Origin: Acidobacteriota bacterium
GTDB lineage: Bacteria; Acidobacteriota; Terriglobia; Acidiferrales; UBA7541
DNA: 64,000 nucleotides
Direction of reading: 5' to 3'
NCBI GenBank assembly: GCA_013289715.1
Contig: JABCZJ010000020.1
Span: 20,209-84,208 of the forward strand
Position numbers and translations under genes: made by a program. Positions 51,195 through 59,441 of the stretch are shown here, piece after piece. How positions within the stretch are numbered: the first letter of the stretch is position 1; every line of letters begins with the position of its first letter. Under the pieces are notes generated by a model that was not told the origin of the DNA, did no database searches, and saw nothing but the letters and a program-made list of their open reading frames with translations.

Positions 51195-51248
51195 GTGGAG
51201 GGGGTTGTGAGAGATCATGATTCCTACTCCGACTGCGGCATTTGCCGC

Positions 51249-51824
51249 TCAGTACAACTTCTGCGAACGTGTGGCGCGGAAACGGATTGCGCCGTCGGAA
51301 AGCTCGATATTTTCATTTGTGAAGCCGGCGCGGCGCAGGCGTTGCGGAAGCGTCGCCGGATCCACGATCACCATCATGTCGAAGCAATGAAAGAGCTTCA
51401 TGCGCAGGCTGATGCGGCTGTCGGTTCCCAGCAATGTGCCGCCGGGAGCGAGGACGCGAACCGATTCGGCGAGCAGACGATCCTGTAACGGTGCGGAGGG
51501 CACGTGGTGCAGCATGGTGAAGCAAAAAACAGTGCGGAACGTGCCGGATTCAAAGGGCATCGAGGTTGCGTCGCCCCCGATGACTTGGACATTCGTGTTG
51601 CGAAATTTTGCGGCTAGTTTATTTGCGAGGGCCGGATCGTTTTCCAGGACTGTGAGTGAAGGGACTCGCCTTCTGAGGTAGTTCGTCGTGATGCCGAGTC
51701 CGGGGCCGATTTCCAGGGCTGGCGCTTCCAGGATCGCGCCGCCTAGCGCCCAGGGCATGAGCTCGGACTCGACTCTGCGCTTCCAAAGCGCTGATTGGCA
51801 GTACCAATGATGGATGCGGTTCAT
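51249..51824 (-). CDS. Class I SAM-dependent methyltransferase
   Basis: A 191-residue methyltransferase. Motif I is LEIGPGLGITTN near residue 36, followed by an acidic residue at the end of strand 2 (VLENDPAL), GGDATSMPF as motif II/III and a LHHV segment. The substrate is unknown. The gene ends 15 bases before the intron boundary; without the intron the DUF1579 gene would begin 27 bases after its stop, so they were probably an operon. Confidence 0.88.
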   Translation of the reverse strand: MNRIHHWYCQSALWKRRVESELMPWALGGAILEAPALEIGPGLGITTNYLRRRVPSLTVLENDPALANKLAAKFRNTNVQVIGGDATSMPFESGTFRTVFCFTMLHHVPSAPLQDRLLAESVRVLAPGGTLLGTDSRISLRMKLFHCFDMMVIVDPATLPQRLRRAGFTNENIELSDGAIRFRATRSQKLY

Positions 51825-51897
51825 TGTGCGATGCCTTAGTGGCCGAGACGAGAATAGCGGTTGCCGGGTTTGCGTTCTTTCGATATTGTGACAATGA

Positions 51898-52764
51898 ATG
51901 TCGCAAAACAGACAGACCGCGAAGTTCGATCCCGGGGCGCCAGGTAAGGCGCAGGTTACAACGCTGAGTCGCGACTACCCGGCCGGACACGTTATCCCGC
52001 TGCATTTTCATCATCGCGACCAGCTGGTGTATGCCTCGCGCGGCGTGATGACAGTGCGCACAGGAGTTGGCACATGGGTGGTTCCGACGCACCGCGCGGT
52101 GTGGATTCCGACACCGGTTCCGCACAGCATCACCATGTCCGGCACGGTTTCGATGCGAACACTTTATTTGCGGCCGCGGTTGGCGAGGACTTTGCCTCGG
52201 AGTTGTTGCGTGGTGAATGTGTCAGCGCTTCTGCGGGAACTGATTCTGCATGCCTGCGCGCTGGCGACACTGAATTTCCGCAAGGAACGGCAGCGGCACG
52301 TGATTGATTTGATTGTGGACCATCTCGAAAGCATTCAGACTGTTTCCTTGCAGCTGCCCAATCCAACGGACGCGCGAGCGTTGCGCGTCGCGGGTACGCT
52401 GCTGGCGAGTCCGGGCGAACAACGGACGCTCACGCAGGTCTGCAAAATCACTGGCGCAGGGCGGCGCACCATCGAACGACGGTTCCTGGAGGAAACGGGA
52501 ATGACTTTCGGTAAGTGGCGGCAACAGTTGCGTCTGATGCAGGCGATGCGGCTGCTGGCGGAGGGCGCAAAGATCACGCATGCAGCGCTGGAAGCGGGTT
52601 ACAGCACGCCGAGCGCGTTCATTTTCATGTTCCGGAAAACTTTGGGGACCACGCCGAGTTTGTACTTTCAAGGAGGCGCAACGCTCGAAGGCCCTGCGGG
52701 GTGTGTAAGTGACACACTCGAAAAACGACGCGTCACCGCATCCCGACGAAGGGATTCTCGATAA
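51898..52764 (+). CDS. AraC-family transcriptional regulator with cupin domain
   Basis: A 288-residue regulator. The N-terminal half has a cupin-like sensor (HVIPLHFHHRDQLVYASRG, with metal-type histidines, then PHSITM). The C-terminal half has the AraC double HTH: LTQVCKITGAGRRTIERRF and ITHAALEAGYSTPSAFIFMFRKTLGTTPSLY. The 32 last bases overlap the end of the convergent vapC gene. Ligand and targets unknown; it is divergent from the methyltransferase gene by 74 bases. Confidence 0.92.
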   Translation: MSQNRQTAKFDPGAPGKAQVTTLSRDYPAGHVIPLHFHHRDQLVYASRGVMTVRTGVGTWVVPTHRAVWIPTPVPHSITMSGTVSMRTLYLRPRLARTLPRSCCVVNVSALLRELILHACALATLNFRKERQRHVIDLIVDHLESIQTVSLQLPNPTDARALRVAGTLLASPGEQRTLTQVCKITGAGRRTIERRFLEETGMTFGKWRQQLRLMQAMRLLAEGAKITHAALEAGYSTPSAFIFMFRKTLGTTPSLYFQGGATLEGPAGCVSDTLEKRRVTASRRRDSR

Positions 52765-53158
52765 CGATGCCGGCAATTCTTTGCCCGGCGTTGAAATCTT
52801 CGGAGAGAATTCGTGTGGCGCCGCTTTTTGCGGCGGATGAGACGATCAGCGCGTCCCAGAAGCTGATTCGCGATTCGTCCTCGATCCGAAATGCGGCGGA
52901 GATTTCTGCGCAGGTGGTTTCTGTACACCAGCATGCGTAGTTGCTGACAACTCGGCGCGCAGTCTCTTTGGCTAGCGGCACCGGAATCTTTCGGGTGAGG
53001 TTTACATAGAACTCCTGGAGAACTTGCACGCTGAGAACGCCCGCTTGCTCGTTCCATAGCTCACGCAAAACCGAGTCGGCGATTTGATGCTTTGTGCCGG
53101 CAGCGAAGTCGTGCGCATACATCAAGACGTTGGTATCTACGAAAGTTTTAACGCTCAT
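52733..53158 (-). CDS. vapC: VapC-type PIN-domain toxin
   Basis: A 141-residue PIN ribonuclease. The acidic metal ligands are visible: Asp8 in FVDTNVLMY, Glu near 46 in LQEFY, Asp near 102 in FWDALIV and Asp/Glu near 120 in LSEDF. It cleaves RNA in toxin-antitoxin systems and is inhibited by its antitoxin encoded just upstream with an 11-base overlap. Convergent with the AraC gene. Confidence 0.9.
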   Translation of the reverse strand: MSVKTFVDTNVLMYAHDFAAGTKHQIADSVLRELWNEQAGVLSVQVLQEFYVNLTRKIPVPLAKETARRVVSNYACWCTETTCAEISAAFRIEDESRISFWDALIVSSAAKSGATRILSEDFNAGQRIAGIVIENPFVGMR

Positions 53159-53396
53159 GGAGTTCGTCGCGGCTCACTGGACCTTTTCCGCCGAGGTCAA
53201 AGCCTTGGTCGAGCAGTGCCAGCGCCTGCCGTTTGGCGCGCTCGTACGCCTCTTCCTCACCGACGAGGATCTCGATCTGACGAGCTAGCAGACCACTGAT
53301 AGAGGTGGAGCGACGAGCGGCGACGATCTTGGCCTTTTGAATTGTTTCGCGGTCTAGGCTGATGGTTACGTTTTGCTTGGCATTTGCTTTTGGCAT
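53148..53396 (-). CDS. vapB: Ribbon-helix-helix antitoxin (VapB-type)
   Basis: An 82-residue protein. The N-terminal NVTISLDRETIQKAKIVAARR and the following SISGLLARQIE match a ribbon-helix-helix fold, the DNA-binding part of CopG-type antitoxins; the C-terminal tail, acidic then basic, would wrap the toxin. It is the first gene of the operon and overlaps vapC by 11 bases. ATG 53396 places the RHH strand at the start, as usual. Confidence 0.88.
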   Translation of the reverse strand: MPKANAKQNVTISLDRETIQKAKIVAARRSTSISGLLARQIEILVGEEEAYERAKRQALALLDQGFDLGGKGPVSRDELHER

Positions 53397-53410
53397 AGCC
53401 GGGTCTCTGT

Positions 53411-53443
53411 CACGTAATATACGTGTAACACGTATACTACGTG
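53411..53443 (-). promoter_or_regulatory. Palindromic operator of the vapBC operon
   Basis: Arms CACGTAATATACGTG (53411-53425) and CACGTATACTACGTG (53429-53443) are reverse complements with a single mismatch, separated by TAA. Each arm itself contains a CACGTA/TACGTG palindrome. It lies 14 bases upstream of the antitoxin start and is probably where the VapBC complex autorepresses. It also lies 26 bases upstream of the DUF4260 gene start and might affect it too. Confidence 0.75.
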
Positions 53444-53469
53444 AAGTCAATCTAAGGAGTTTACGCCCC

Positions 53470-53826
53470 ATGCTGACGAAACCCCGCTGGCTACTGCATC
53501 TGGAAGGGGCCAGTATTTTGGCCCTAACGCTCGTTCTGTACCGTGCGGGACATTTCCATTGGTGGCTATTCGCGCTGCTGCTACTCACACCCGATCTGTT
53601 CATGCTGGGTTATGTGGCGAATCCCAAGATCGGTTCGGCCGCCTATAACCTGGTGCACACTTCGGCTGCGCCGATTTTGTTGTTGGGTGTCGCGGTCGTG
53701 GCTCCGCTTCCCGCTCTTGATCCTTACGCCCTAATCTGGCTGGCACACATTGGCATGGACCGGATGCTGGGCTTTGGTCTGAAATATCCGACGCGATTCC
53801 GCGACACACACCTCCAGCACGTGTGA
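53470..53826 (+). CDS. DUF4260 family membrane protein
   Basis: A 118-residue protein with about three or four transmembrane helices and the family's motif region RWLLHLEGASILALTLVLYR and LFMLGYVANPKIGSAAYNLVH, ending in MDRMLGFGLKYPTRFRDTHLQ. Function unknown. ATG 53470 has AAGGAG at 53454-53459. Confidence 0.85.
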   Translation: MLTKPRWLLHLEGASILALTLVLYRAGHFHWWLFALLLLTPDLFMLGYVANPKIGSAAYNLVHTSAAPILLLGVAVVAPLPALDPYALIWLAHIGMDRMLGFGLKYPTRFRDTHLQHV

Positions 53827-53876
53827 ACCGAAACCCGTCGCAACCGGTCCGCGCGGTTTCCCTCCGATCAAACGCG

Positions 53877-56684
53877 TCACGGGTCTGAGGTTGAGTGCTC
53901 GGATTGTTTGCTAGCAGGTGGCAGCGGTTTCGGCTTGGCGAATTTGGCGGGGTCGATGGCGAGGTTTTGCTGCACTTCTTCGAATTGGATGGTCGAAGCG
54001 TTTCCTGGTTGCGATGTGGTGACGCGCAAGGGGATTTCCACGCCGTTTACCTCGCGATAGTCGGCGTAGTCAATTTGGGTGGGGTTGCGGCCTAGCGGGG
54101 TTTCGGCGTAGCGAATCATGCGGACTAGCAGGCCGGATTGTTCGTCGAAATATAGCTTTACCGGGGGTTGGCCTTCGCGGATGGCCAGGAGCAGGTAGGC
54201 GTCGCGGTCGTTTATTTTTTCGGGATATTCGAGGCGCAGCCCGGGAAAGATTTGCTGGATGTGCAGCGGGAATTGCAGGTCGGCGTCGATGCGCGCGGCG
54301 GCGAGGTCGGCTTCGTGCATTTCGCGCGCGGGACGGTCGGGCGCGATGGACCAGCCTGATCGGCCATCGAAAGTGGTGACGACACTTTCTCCGCCGGACA
54401 TGTGGCGGACGATGGATTGCTTGTCCGGGGCTTGCGTGAAGATTTCTACGGCCTGGGGTTGGCCGTGGAAGGTGGTCGAGCCTTTTTCTAGGCGCGTCGT
54501 GATTTTTTCGATTGCGGCGGAGCCGCCGAGCGCGCGGATGTAGTTGTCGAGCAACTGGCTTACGGTGGGCAGGTTCGCAGGAAGGCTTGGCGCTGCAGGG
54601 GCGTTGCCAGCGACAGCATTGCCACCGGCAGCGGCGGGGTGGGGCTGCGATTCAGCGCCGACCGGCGGAATGGTCGAGGGATTCGGCGCGCCGCGATGGC
54701 AGGAATAGCAAGTCACTTCGCGATGGCCTTCGAAATTATTTTTGTTGAGCGCGAACATCATTTGCATCATGTCGCGCGCGACTTGCTTGGGTTTCTTGTC
54801 GTCTTTTTCGAAATGGTCCTCGACGTGGCAGAAGGTGCATGGGACGCCTAGCGATGCGGTCATGAACTGCATGGCCGGGATCACTTGGCCGGCCGGAACA
54901 CCTTTGAGTATTTCGATATTTTTGAAAACCTGCTCCGCGGTTTTCCCTGATTCGTTGTTGGAAGATTGCGGCGCAGCGGGACCGGCTGCGGGCGTTTCGT
55001 CCATGGCGGCTTTGATTTTGCCGGCGAGAGCGTCGGCTTTCGTGGTCTCGCCTTCTTTTTGATACAGGCTCATCAGCGTGCTGGCCGCGGGCAGATACAA
55101 AGGATCAAGGGTGAGCGCGCGCTCGAGGTGCGCGATGGCGCGAGGGGCGTCGCCGGACGCGACGTAGGGCGACGCGGCGCTGGCTTCGGCGAGCGGCGAA
55201 TCGGGATCGAGTTCGAGCGCACGTTCGAATGCGATTTTGGCTTCCGAGGTTTGCTGCGCGAGGAGCAGGGCTTCGCCGATCCATTTGAAAAAGTCGCTGT
55301 CGTTCGAGAACTGCGCTTGCACTTCGGTGAGCGTACGATAGCCCTGCACGATGAATGGCGGCGACTTGCGTTGCATGCCGGCGTCAATGTATGCGATGCC
55401 GCGATTGCGCGTTTGCAGATCTGGCGAAGGCTCGCGCCAGGCGGCTATGCCAGTATCGGTGGGCGCATCGGGGAGGGACTCCTGGCGGCGCTGAATTCTG
55501 TGATCGGTGAATGCGGAGTGGCCGCCGTCTTTCGCGTCGCGGCGGGGCATGTGACAGGAGAGGCAGTCGCTATCTTTCGGGGGATGCGAGGCAGCAGCGG
55601 GGAATTTTGCTGCGTGGCACGTGAGGCAGACCGAGCGGTAATACGCGACGGGCTGCAGCGGTTTGTCGTGCGGATCGTGGCAGGTGCCGCACCACAGGTG
55701 GCCATTGCTGTTGCGGGCGCATGCGCTCAGGGCTAATTGCTCGACGTGGCTGATGACTTTGAACGCGCCGGTGGGATTGGCGTCGTGGTACGTGGTGAAT
55801 ACATCCTCCGCGCGCTCGCCCGGAACGAAATCACGGAGCTGCTTTCCGGGGTTGGGGACGCGCGCGACTCCGAACAGGTGGCACTGCTCGCAGATGCTGT
55901 CGCGAGCGACGGGATCGAGTTTCGCGGGATTGACGATATTGCCGGCGTGCGGGTCGGCGAGATGTTTTTCTGCGGGACCGTGGCAGCGTTCGCAGGTGAT
56001 CGCCTCCTCTGACACCGGAAATACCGGCGAGCGGTATTCGTTCAGCGTGCCGCAGACGTGCAGCGCGTTTCCGGAATGGCAGAGGACGCATTCTTCGCGG
56101 ATTGGCCGCGTGAAATCGGGGTCGGGCTGATTTTCATAGCCGGGCGCGAGGTCGTAGGACTGGCGGGATTTGTAATAGGCGACTGGGGATTGAAAAAGGT
56201 GGCCGCCGATATCCACCAGATAACCGCTGGCGTGAATTCCGGAGCCGACGACCCAGTCAATGTGATATTCGCTTAGGTCGCCACCATTTTCCCAACGCTG
56301 CCAATAACCGCGGGGCGTCGAGTACATGGTGATCTTCGAGCCGTGCGCACTGACTGTGCCGTCTGGTTCCTGGCCGGGGCGGCGCAGGGAATGAGCCATT
56401 GCCGAGCGAGCGTATCCTGCTACTTCGGCGGGATGGCAGGTGACGCAGCGACTTGCGCCGGTGGGCGCGCCGGAGAGCGGTTGCCGCTGTGGCGTGGGAG
56501 GTGCTGAATCTTGGGACGCGGCTGCTACGGTGCCTGCGGATTGACTTTGGATCGTTCCCGCGTTACCGAGAAAAACTAGAATGACGACGAGCCATGTCGA
56601 GGCGATTGAGCTTGCGGTCGTAAGACGAGATCGCCACGTCGTGTGGGGAGACGATCCGGAAGCAAAATTCTGGCGTGCCGACAT
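53877..56684 (-). CDS. Nine-haem fusion cytochrome: multihaem domain, TPRs, reaction-centre-type cytochrome and lipoprotein-like domain
   Basis: A 935-residue exported protein with an N-terminal hydrophobic segment (about 25-42). Nine CXXCH motifs: seven between about 80 and 375 (CVTCH, CVLCH, CERCH, CEQCH, CGTCH, CLTCH, CLSCH) in a multihaem domain like those of octahaem/pentahaem cytochromes, then TPR units at about 450-570, then two more (CTFCH near 614, CYSCH near 658) inside a segment typical of the reaction-centre cytochrome c family, VPAGQVIPAMQFMTASLGVPC. The C-terminal 230 residues resemble an outer-membrane lipoprotein-carrier-like beta domain (VVTTFDGRSGW). Probably periplasmic; electron partner and substrate unknown. 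No neighbouring redox genes. Confidence 0.88.
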   Translation of the reverse strand: MSARQNFASGSSPHTTWRSRLTTASSIASTWLVVILVFLGNAGTIQSQSAGTVAAASQDSAPPTPQRQPLSGAPTGASRCVTCHPAEVAGYARSAMAHSLRRPGQEPDGTVSAHGSKITMYSTPRGYWQRWENGGDLSEYHIDWVVGSGIHASGYLVDIGGHLFQSPVAYYKSRQSYDLAPGYENQPDPDFTRPIREECVLCHSGNALHVCGTLNEYRSPVFPVSEEAITCERCHGPAEKHLADPHAGNIVNPAKLDPVARDSICEQCHLFGVARVPNPGKQLRDFVPGERAEDVFTTYHDANPTGAFKVISHVEQLALSACARNSNGHLWCGTCHDPHDKPLQPVAYYRSVCLTCHAAKFPAAASHPPKDSDCLSCHMPRRDAKDGGHSAFTDHRIQRRQESLPDAPTDTGIAAWREPSPDLQTRNRGIAYIDAGMQRKSPPFIVQGYRTLTEVQAQFSNDSDFFKWIGEALLLAQQTSEAKIAFERALELDPDSPLAEASAASPYVASGDAPRAIAHLERALTLDPLYLPAASTLMSLYQKEGETTKADALAGKIKAAMDETPAAGPAAPQSSNNESGKTAEQVFKNIEILKGVPAGQVIPAMQFMTASLGVPCTFCHVEDHFEKDDKKPKQVARDMMQMMFALNKNNFEGHREVTCYSCHRGAPNPSTIPPVGAESQPHPAAAGGNAVAGNAPAAPSLPANLPTVSQLLDNYIRALGGSAAIEKITTRLEKGSTTFHGQPQAVEIFTQAPDKQSIVRHMSGGESVVTTFDGRSGWSIAPDRPAREMHEADLAAARIDADLQFPLHIQQIFPGLRLEYPEKINDRDAYLLLAIREGQPPVKLYFDEQSGLLVRMIRYAETPLGRNPTQIDYADYREVNGVEIPLRVTTSQPGNASTIQFEEVQQNLAIDPAKFAKPKPLPPASKQSEHSTSDP

Positions 56685-56953
56685 GCGCTAGAGTATAGAA
56701 GCCTCAGGCTTCAGACGCGAGCGCGACGGGAAGGGTTGCGATGCGACGGCTAGAAAGCAGCGAACCGTAGACGCTGGCAACGGCTGCCCGGTTCCGCATT
56801 GCGGTGCCGGCCGCTACCAATTCACAATGAACGGCAACAGAAAGAGAGCCGGCGGCACGCCTGACCACCGACAGGCAGGCAGGCGCTACGAAAAACTTTG
56901 GAGTCGCGGGGGCGCCAACGGAGTCAGATGGCTGGTACGAATCGGAGACCGTC
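56685..56953. other. Intergenic region with repeat-like fragments
   Basis: About 270 bases upstream of the DinB gene. It contains GGTGCCGGCCGCTACC and GCAGGCAGGCGCTACGAAAA, which resemble the dispersed GCTACGAA-type repeats at 40936 and 61700. No gene is visible. Confidence 0.4.
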
Positions 56954-57496
56954 ATGGAACAAGACTTGCAGGACACCATAGCGCTGCTTGCCCGCACGCC
57001 TGCCGCGCTCGATGCGTTGCTGCGTGATTTGCCGGAAGCGTGGACGTTGCGCGATGAAGGTGAGGGCACGTGGAGCGCGTTCGATATCGTGGGGCATCTG
57101 AATCATGGCGAACGCACGGATTGGATGCCGCGGGCTAGGATGATATTGGAGTTTGGCGAGACGCGGGGGTTCGAGCCGTTCGACCGTTGGGGACAGGAGC
57201 GTGAGAGCGCGGGCAAATCGCTGGGACAATTGTTGGATGAGTTTGTACGCTTGCGATCGGAGGGCCTGGCTGAACTGCGTACGATGAATCTGCGGAGAGA
57301 GGATCTCGAGCGGCGTGGACGGCACCCTGCGCTCGGCGGAGTCACGATGTCGCAACTGCTGGCGACGTGGGCGGTGCATGATTTGACTCACGTGCACCAA
57401 ATCTCGCGAGTGATGGCGCATCAATATGACGCGGCGGTGGGTCCTTGGCATGCATACCTTGGGGTCTTGAAGTGTGCAGGGCATAGCGCGCCTTGA
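56954..57496 (+). CDS. DinB-like (DinB_2) four-helix-bundle protein
   Basis: A 180-residue DinB/YfiT-type protein. The metal-binding histidines are in HLNHGE (about residue 46-51) and HDLTHVHQI (about 140-146). The fold is a putative metal-dependent thiol-S-transferase-like or hydrolase scaffold; a specific reaction is unknown. ATG 56954 follows a weak GGAG upstream. Not in an operon with the AHSA1 gene by strict criteria, but same strand and 119 bases apart. Confidence 0.88.
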   Translation: MEQDLQDTIALLARTPAALDALLRDLPEAWTLRDEGEGTWSAFDIVGHLNHGERTDWMPRARMILEFGETRGFEPFDRWGQERESAGKSLGQLLDEFVRLRSEGLAELRTMNLRREDLERRGRHPALGGVTMSQLLATWAVHDLTHVHQISRVMAHQYDAAVGPWHAYLGVLKCAGHSAP

Positions 57497-57615
57497 CGCG
57501 CGTTCCAGTGATACGATTTTGTGAAGATGCGCGGCTCGCCGTGTCCTGCGCCGCCGCGAAACGTGGTGGTTTCGGGCGCCGAAGGTTATGTTAGGGGTCG
57601 AGTGGAGGTTTGAAA

Positions 57616-58068
57616 ATGGAGACTCCGGCAACGATTGCTGTGCCTGATCTTTCCTCGCGACCGTTTCGATTAATTTCTGAGCGCACGATGGCGGCGGCAC
57701 CCGAAGCGCTTTTTCTGGCGTGGACGGAGCAATTCGATCGGTGGTTTGCGGCGCCGGGCACGGTATTGATGAAAGGCGAGGTCGACGTGCCTTTCTTCTT
57801 CGAGACTGAATTCCAAGGAGCGCGGCATCCGCATTACGGGCGGTTCTTGCGCTTGCATCGCGATCGGCTGGTGGAACTAACATGGGTCACTGGTGCGACC
57901 AATGGCGCCGAGACAGTGGTGACGTTGGAGCTTCGCCCGCACGAAGGCGGCACGCAACTGCGTCTGACGCATGCAGGATTTCCGGATGAAGAATCGAAGA
58001 AGCGGCACGAACAGGCTTGGCCCATGGTGCTCGCGCAACTCGACGAGCGGATCTCGAGGCAGACCTGA
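57616..58068 (+). CDS. AHSA1/SRPBCC-domain protein
   Basis: A 150-residue protein of the START/Bet v1-like superfamily. RTMAAAPEALFLAWTEQFDRWFAAPG is the typical N-terminal segment and TQLRLTHAGFPDEE followed by a C-terminal helix the end. Ligand unknown. ATG 57616 is preferred over TTG 57610 because GGAGG lies 7 bases upstream. Confidence 0.85.
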   Translation: METPATIAVPDLSSRPFRLISERTMAAAPEALFLAWTEQFDRWFAAPGTVLMKGEVDVPFFFETEFQGARHPHYGRFLRLHRDRLVELTWVTGATNGAETVVTLELRPHEGGTQLRLTHAGFPDEESKKRHEQAWPMVLAQLDERISRQT

Positions 58069-58222
58069 AATTCCCGGAACGTGAGATCGTCACTTCTGTT
58101 ACGCGCTGAACTACCGGGCACGCGTTGCAGCTTCAGCAGGTACCCCGGCCGTGGAGGAAAGCTGGTAGTCTGGCCGTTATTCTAAATCCTCTGCGCTGCT
58201 GCGCTTTTCGGGCGCGAACACA

Positions 58223-59176
58223 ATGGGGAATTGCCGTCCACCTTCGTTCATTCCTGCTCGCGAGGCCGCGCGTTTTCGAAGCATTTTCCGCCTTATCGCG
58301 CTCGCATTGCTGCCGGTGATCGTCGTGCTTGCGGGTCTTGCGGCCGCCACAACACCGCCGGGTGGATCACCGCAAAAGAAAGAAAAGAAGCCGCCGCGAG
58401 CGTGGGATCCGCCCCATGTGGACGCGCCCGTACCCGGTGCTTCAGCGACACCACCGTGCCCGCTTCTCGACGTCCTGCAACGAGCCGGAGAACGCGCACA
58501 GGAATTGATAGCGAAGCTTCGCGATTTTGACGCGCACGAACGGATTCGTTATGCGCAGACCGACGACCTGCGGATATCGGAAATGTCGGTCGATGCGAAG
58601 TTCGATTACCTTGTGGATTTCGGCGAAAAATCCGAAACGCTCACGGTGCATGAAACCCGGACGCCCCTGGCCGGTTGCGACAATGCGCACGTCGGTGAGA
58701 TTGCGGATCGGGGTCTGCCAGTCCTGGCCCTGATCTTCAATCCCAACTTCCAGAGCGACTATGAAATGCGCTGCGAAGGTTTCGCGCAATGGAATAACCA
58801 GCCCGCGCGGGTCGTTTACTTTCCTCAGAGCAAGGAGAAACGCGCCGGCACTCTTGCAATCCGCACGGAAAAGCAGATTTTGCAGGTGGGCCTGAAGGGC
58901 CGCGCGTGGATCGCACCCGACTCCGGTCAGCTGATCCGCCTCGAAACGAGCCTGGTGCAGGGGCTCGCGTCGATGGGCTTGCGGGAAAACGCCGTCGCGG
59001 TGGACGACGCGCCGATGAAGTTACAGCCAAGCGGCGTGGTGATCGGGTTGCCGCTATCCGCCACCGCGGATTCCGATTACGGCAAACGCCGCATGAGTAT
59101 CGGGCACACCTTTTCGGACTTCCAGCTATTTTCCGCGCAGACGCAGCAGGTCATCGAGAAGCCCAAGACGCCGTGA
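58223..59176 (+). CDS. Secreted paralogue of the 26.7-kb carboxypeptidase-regulatory-like protein
   Basis: A 317-residue protein with an N-terminal signal/anchor (about 18-45), a Lys/Pro-rich linker, and a domain of about 250 residues that matches the C-terminal part of the protein at 26716-28215: CPLLDVL, then LPVLALIFNPNF, a GLKGRAWI segment corresponding to PLKGWAMI, and HTFSDFQLF. It lacks the carboxypeptidase regulatory domain. Function unknown. No clear ribosome binding site precedes ATG 58223. Confidence 0.72.
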   Translation: MGNCRPPSFIPAREAARFRSIFRLIALALLPVIVVLAGLAAATTPPGGSPQKKEKKPPRAWDPPHVDAPVPGASATPPCPLLDVLQRAGERAQELIAKLRDFDAHERIRYAQTDDLRISEMSVDAKFDYLVDFGEKSETLTVHETRTPLAGCDNAHVGEIADRGLPVLALIFNPNFQSDYEMRCEGFAQWNNQPARVVYFPQSKEKRAGTLAIRTEKQILQVGLKGRAWIAPDSGQLIRLETSLVQGLASMGLRENAVAVDDAPMKLQPSGVVIGLPLSATADSDYGKRRMSIGHTFSDFQLFSAQTQQVIEKPKTP

Positions 59177-59269
59177 ACGAACCACGCGGGGCCGGCGCAA
59201 GAGCGGATTCAACACCACTCTCCTGCGCTATGGGTCCATCCGGAATGCTCGGCTTGTCAGCACTCGTGC

Positions 59270-59356
59270 AAAAGCAGATCCCTCTCTGCGTCCCGCGCCC
59301 GTCCCGCCGTCGCGGCACGGGAAAGAAAAAGCGCGGGACTACGTTCGGGATGACAC
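59270..59356 (+). repeat. Dispersed 83-87-base repeat, copy 2
   Basis: Matches 36014-36096 in the same orientation, sharing both ends (AAAAGCAGATCCCTC and TTCGGGATGACAC) and differing mainly in the middle. It lies after the secreted protein gene and 85 bases before the end of the NHL gene. Confidence 0.8.
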
Positions 59357-59441
59357 TCGCCCCCTTGGATGCGATTCCTTCGCAAGTTAACTGAGCGCAG
59401 GCAGGACTGCGGCCAAGCTTTCTTGTAAACATTGACGTGGC

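Larger units (their letters stand above)
49317..51233 (+). mobile_element. Group II intron encoding a reverse transcriptase/maturase
   Basis: The intron runs from GTGCG at 49317 to about 51233. Domain V is recognisable at 51161-51194, and domain VI follows with a bulged A at 51226, 7 bases before the 3' end, the right place for the branch-point. Domains I-III fill 49317-49676, the ORF is in domain IV. It is inserted antisense to the DUF1579 and methyltransferase genes. The 3' boundary is inferred from the branch-point spacing, with an uncertainty of about 2 bases. Confidence 0.9.

Noticed and set aside
49326..51218. A 630-codon minus-strand frame through the group II intron
   Set aside because: It covers the maturase and the intron RNA domains in antisense, which are explained by the intron itself.
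51234..51247. GCGGC-ATTT-GCCGC hairpin as the insertion target of a class C (terminator-seeking) group II intron
   Set aside because: The hairpin lies in the 3' exon of the intron, whereas class C introns insert downstream of terminator hairpins in the 5' exon.
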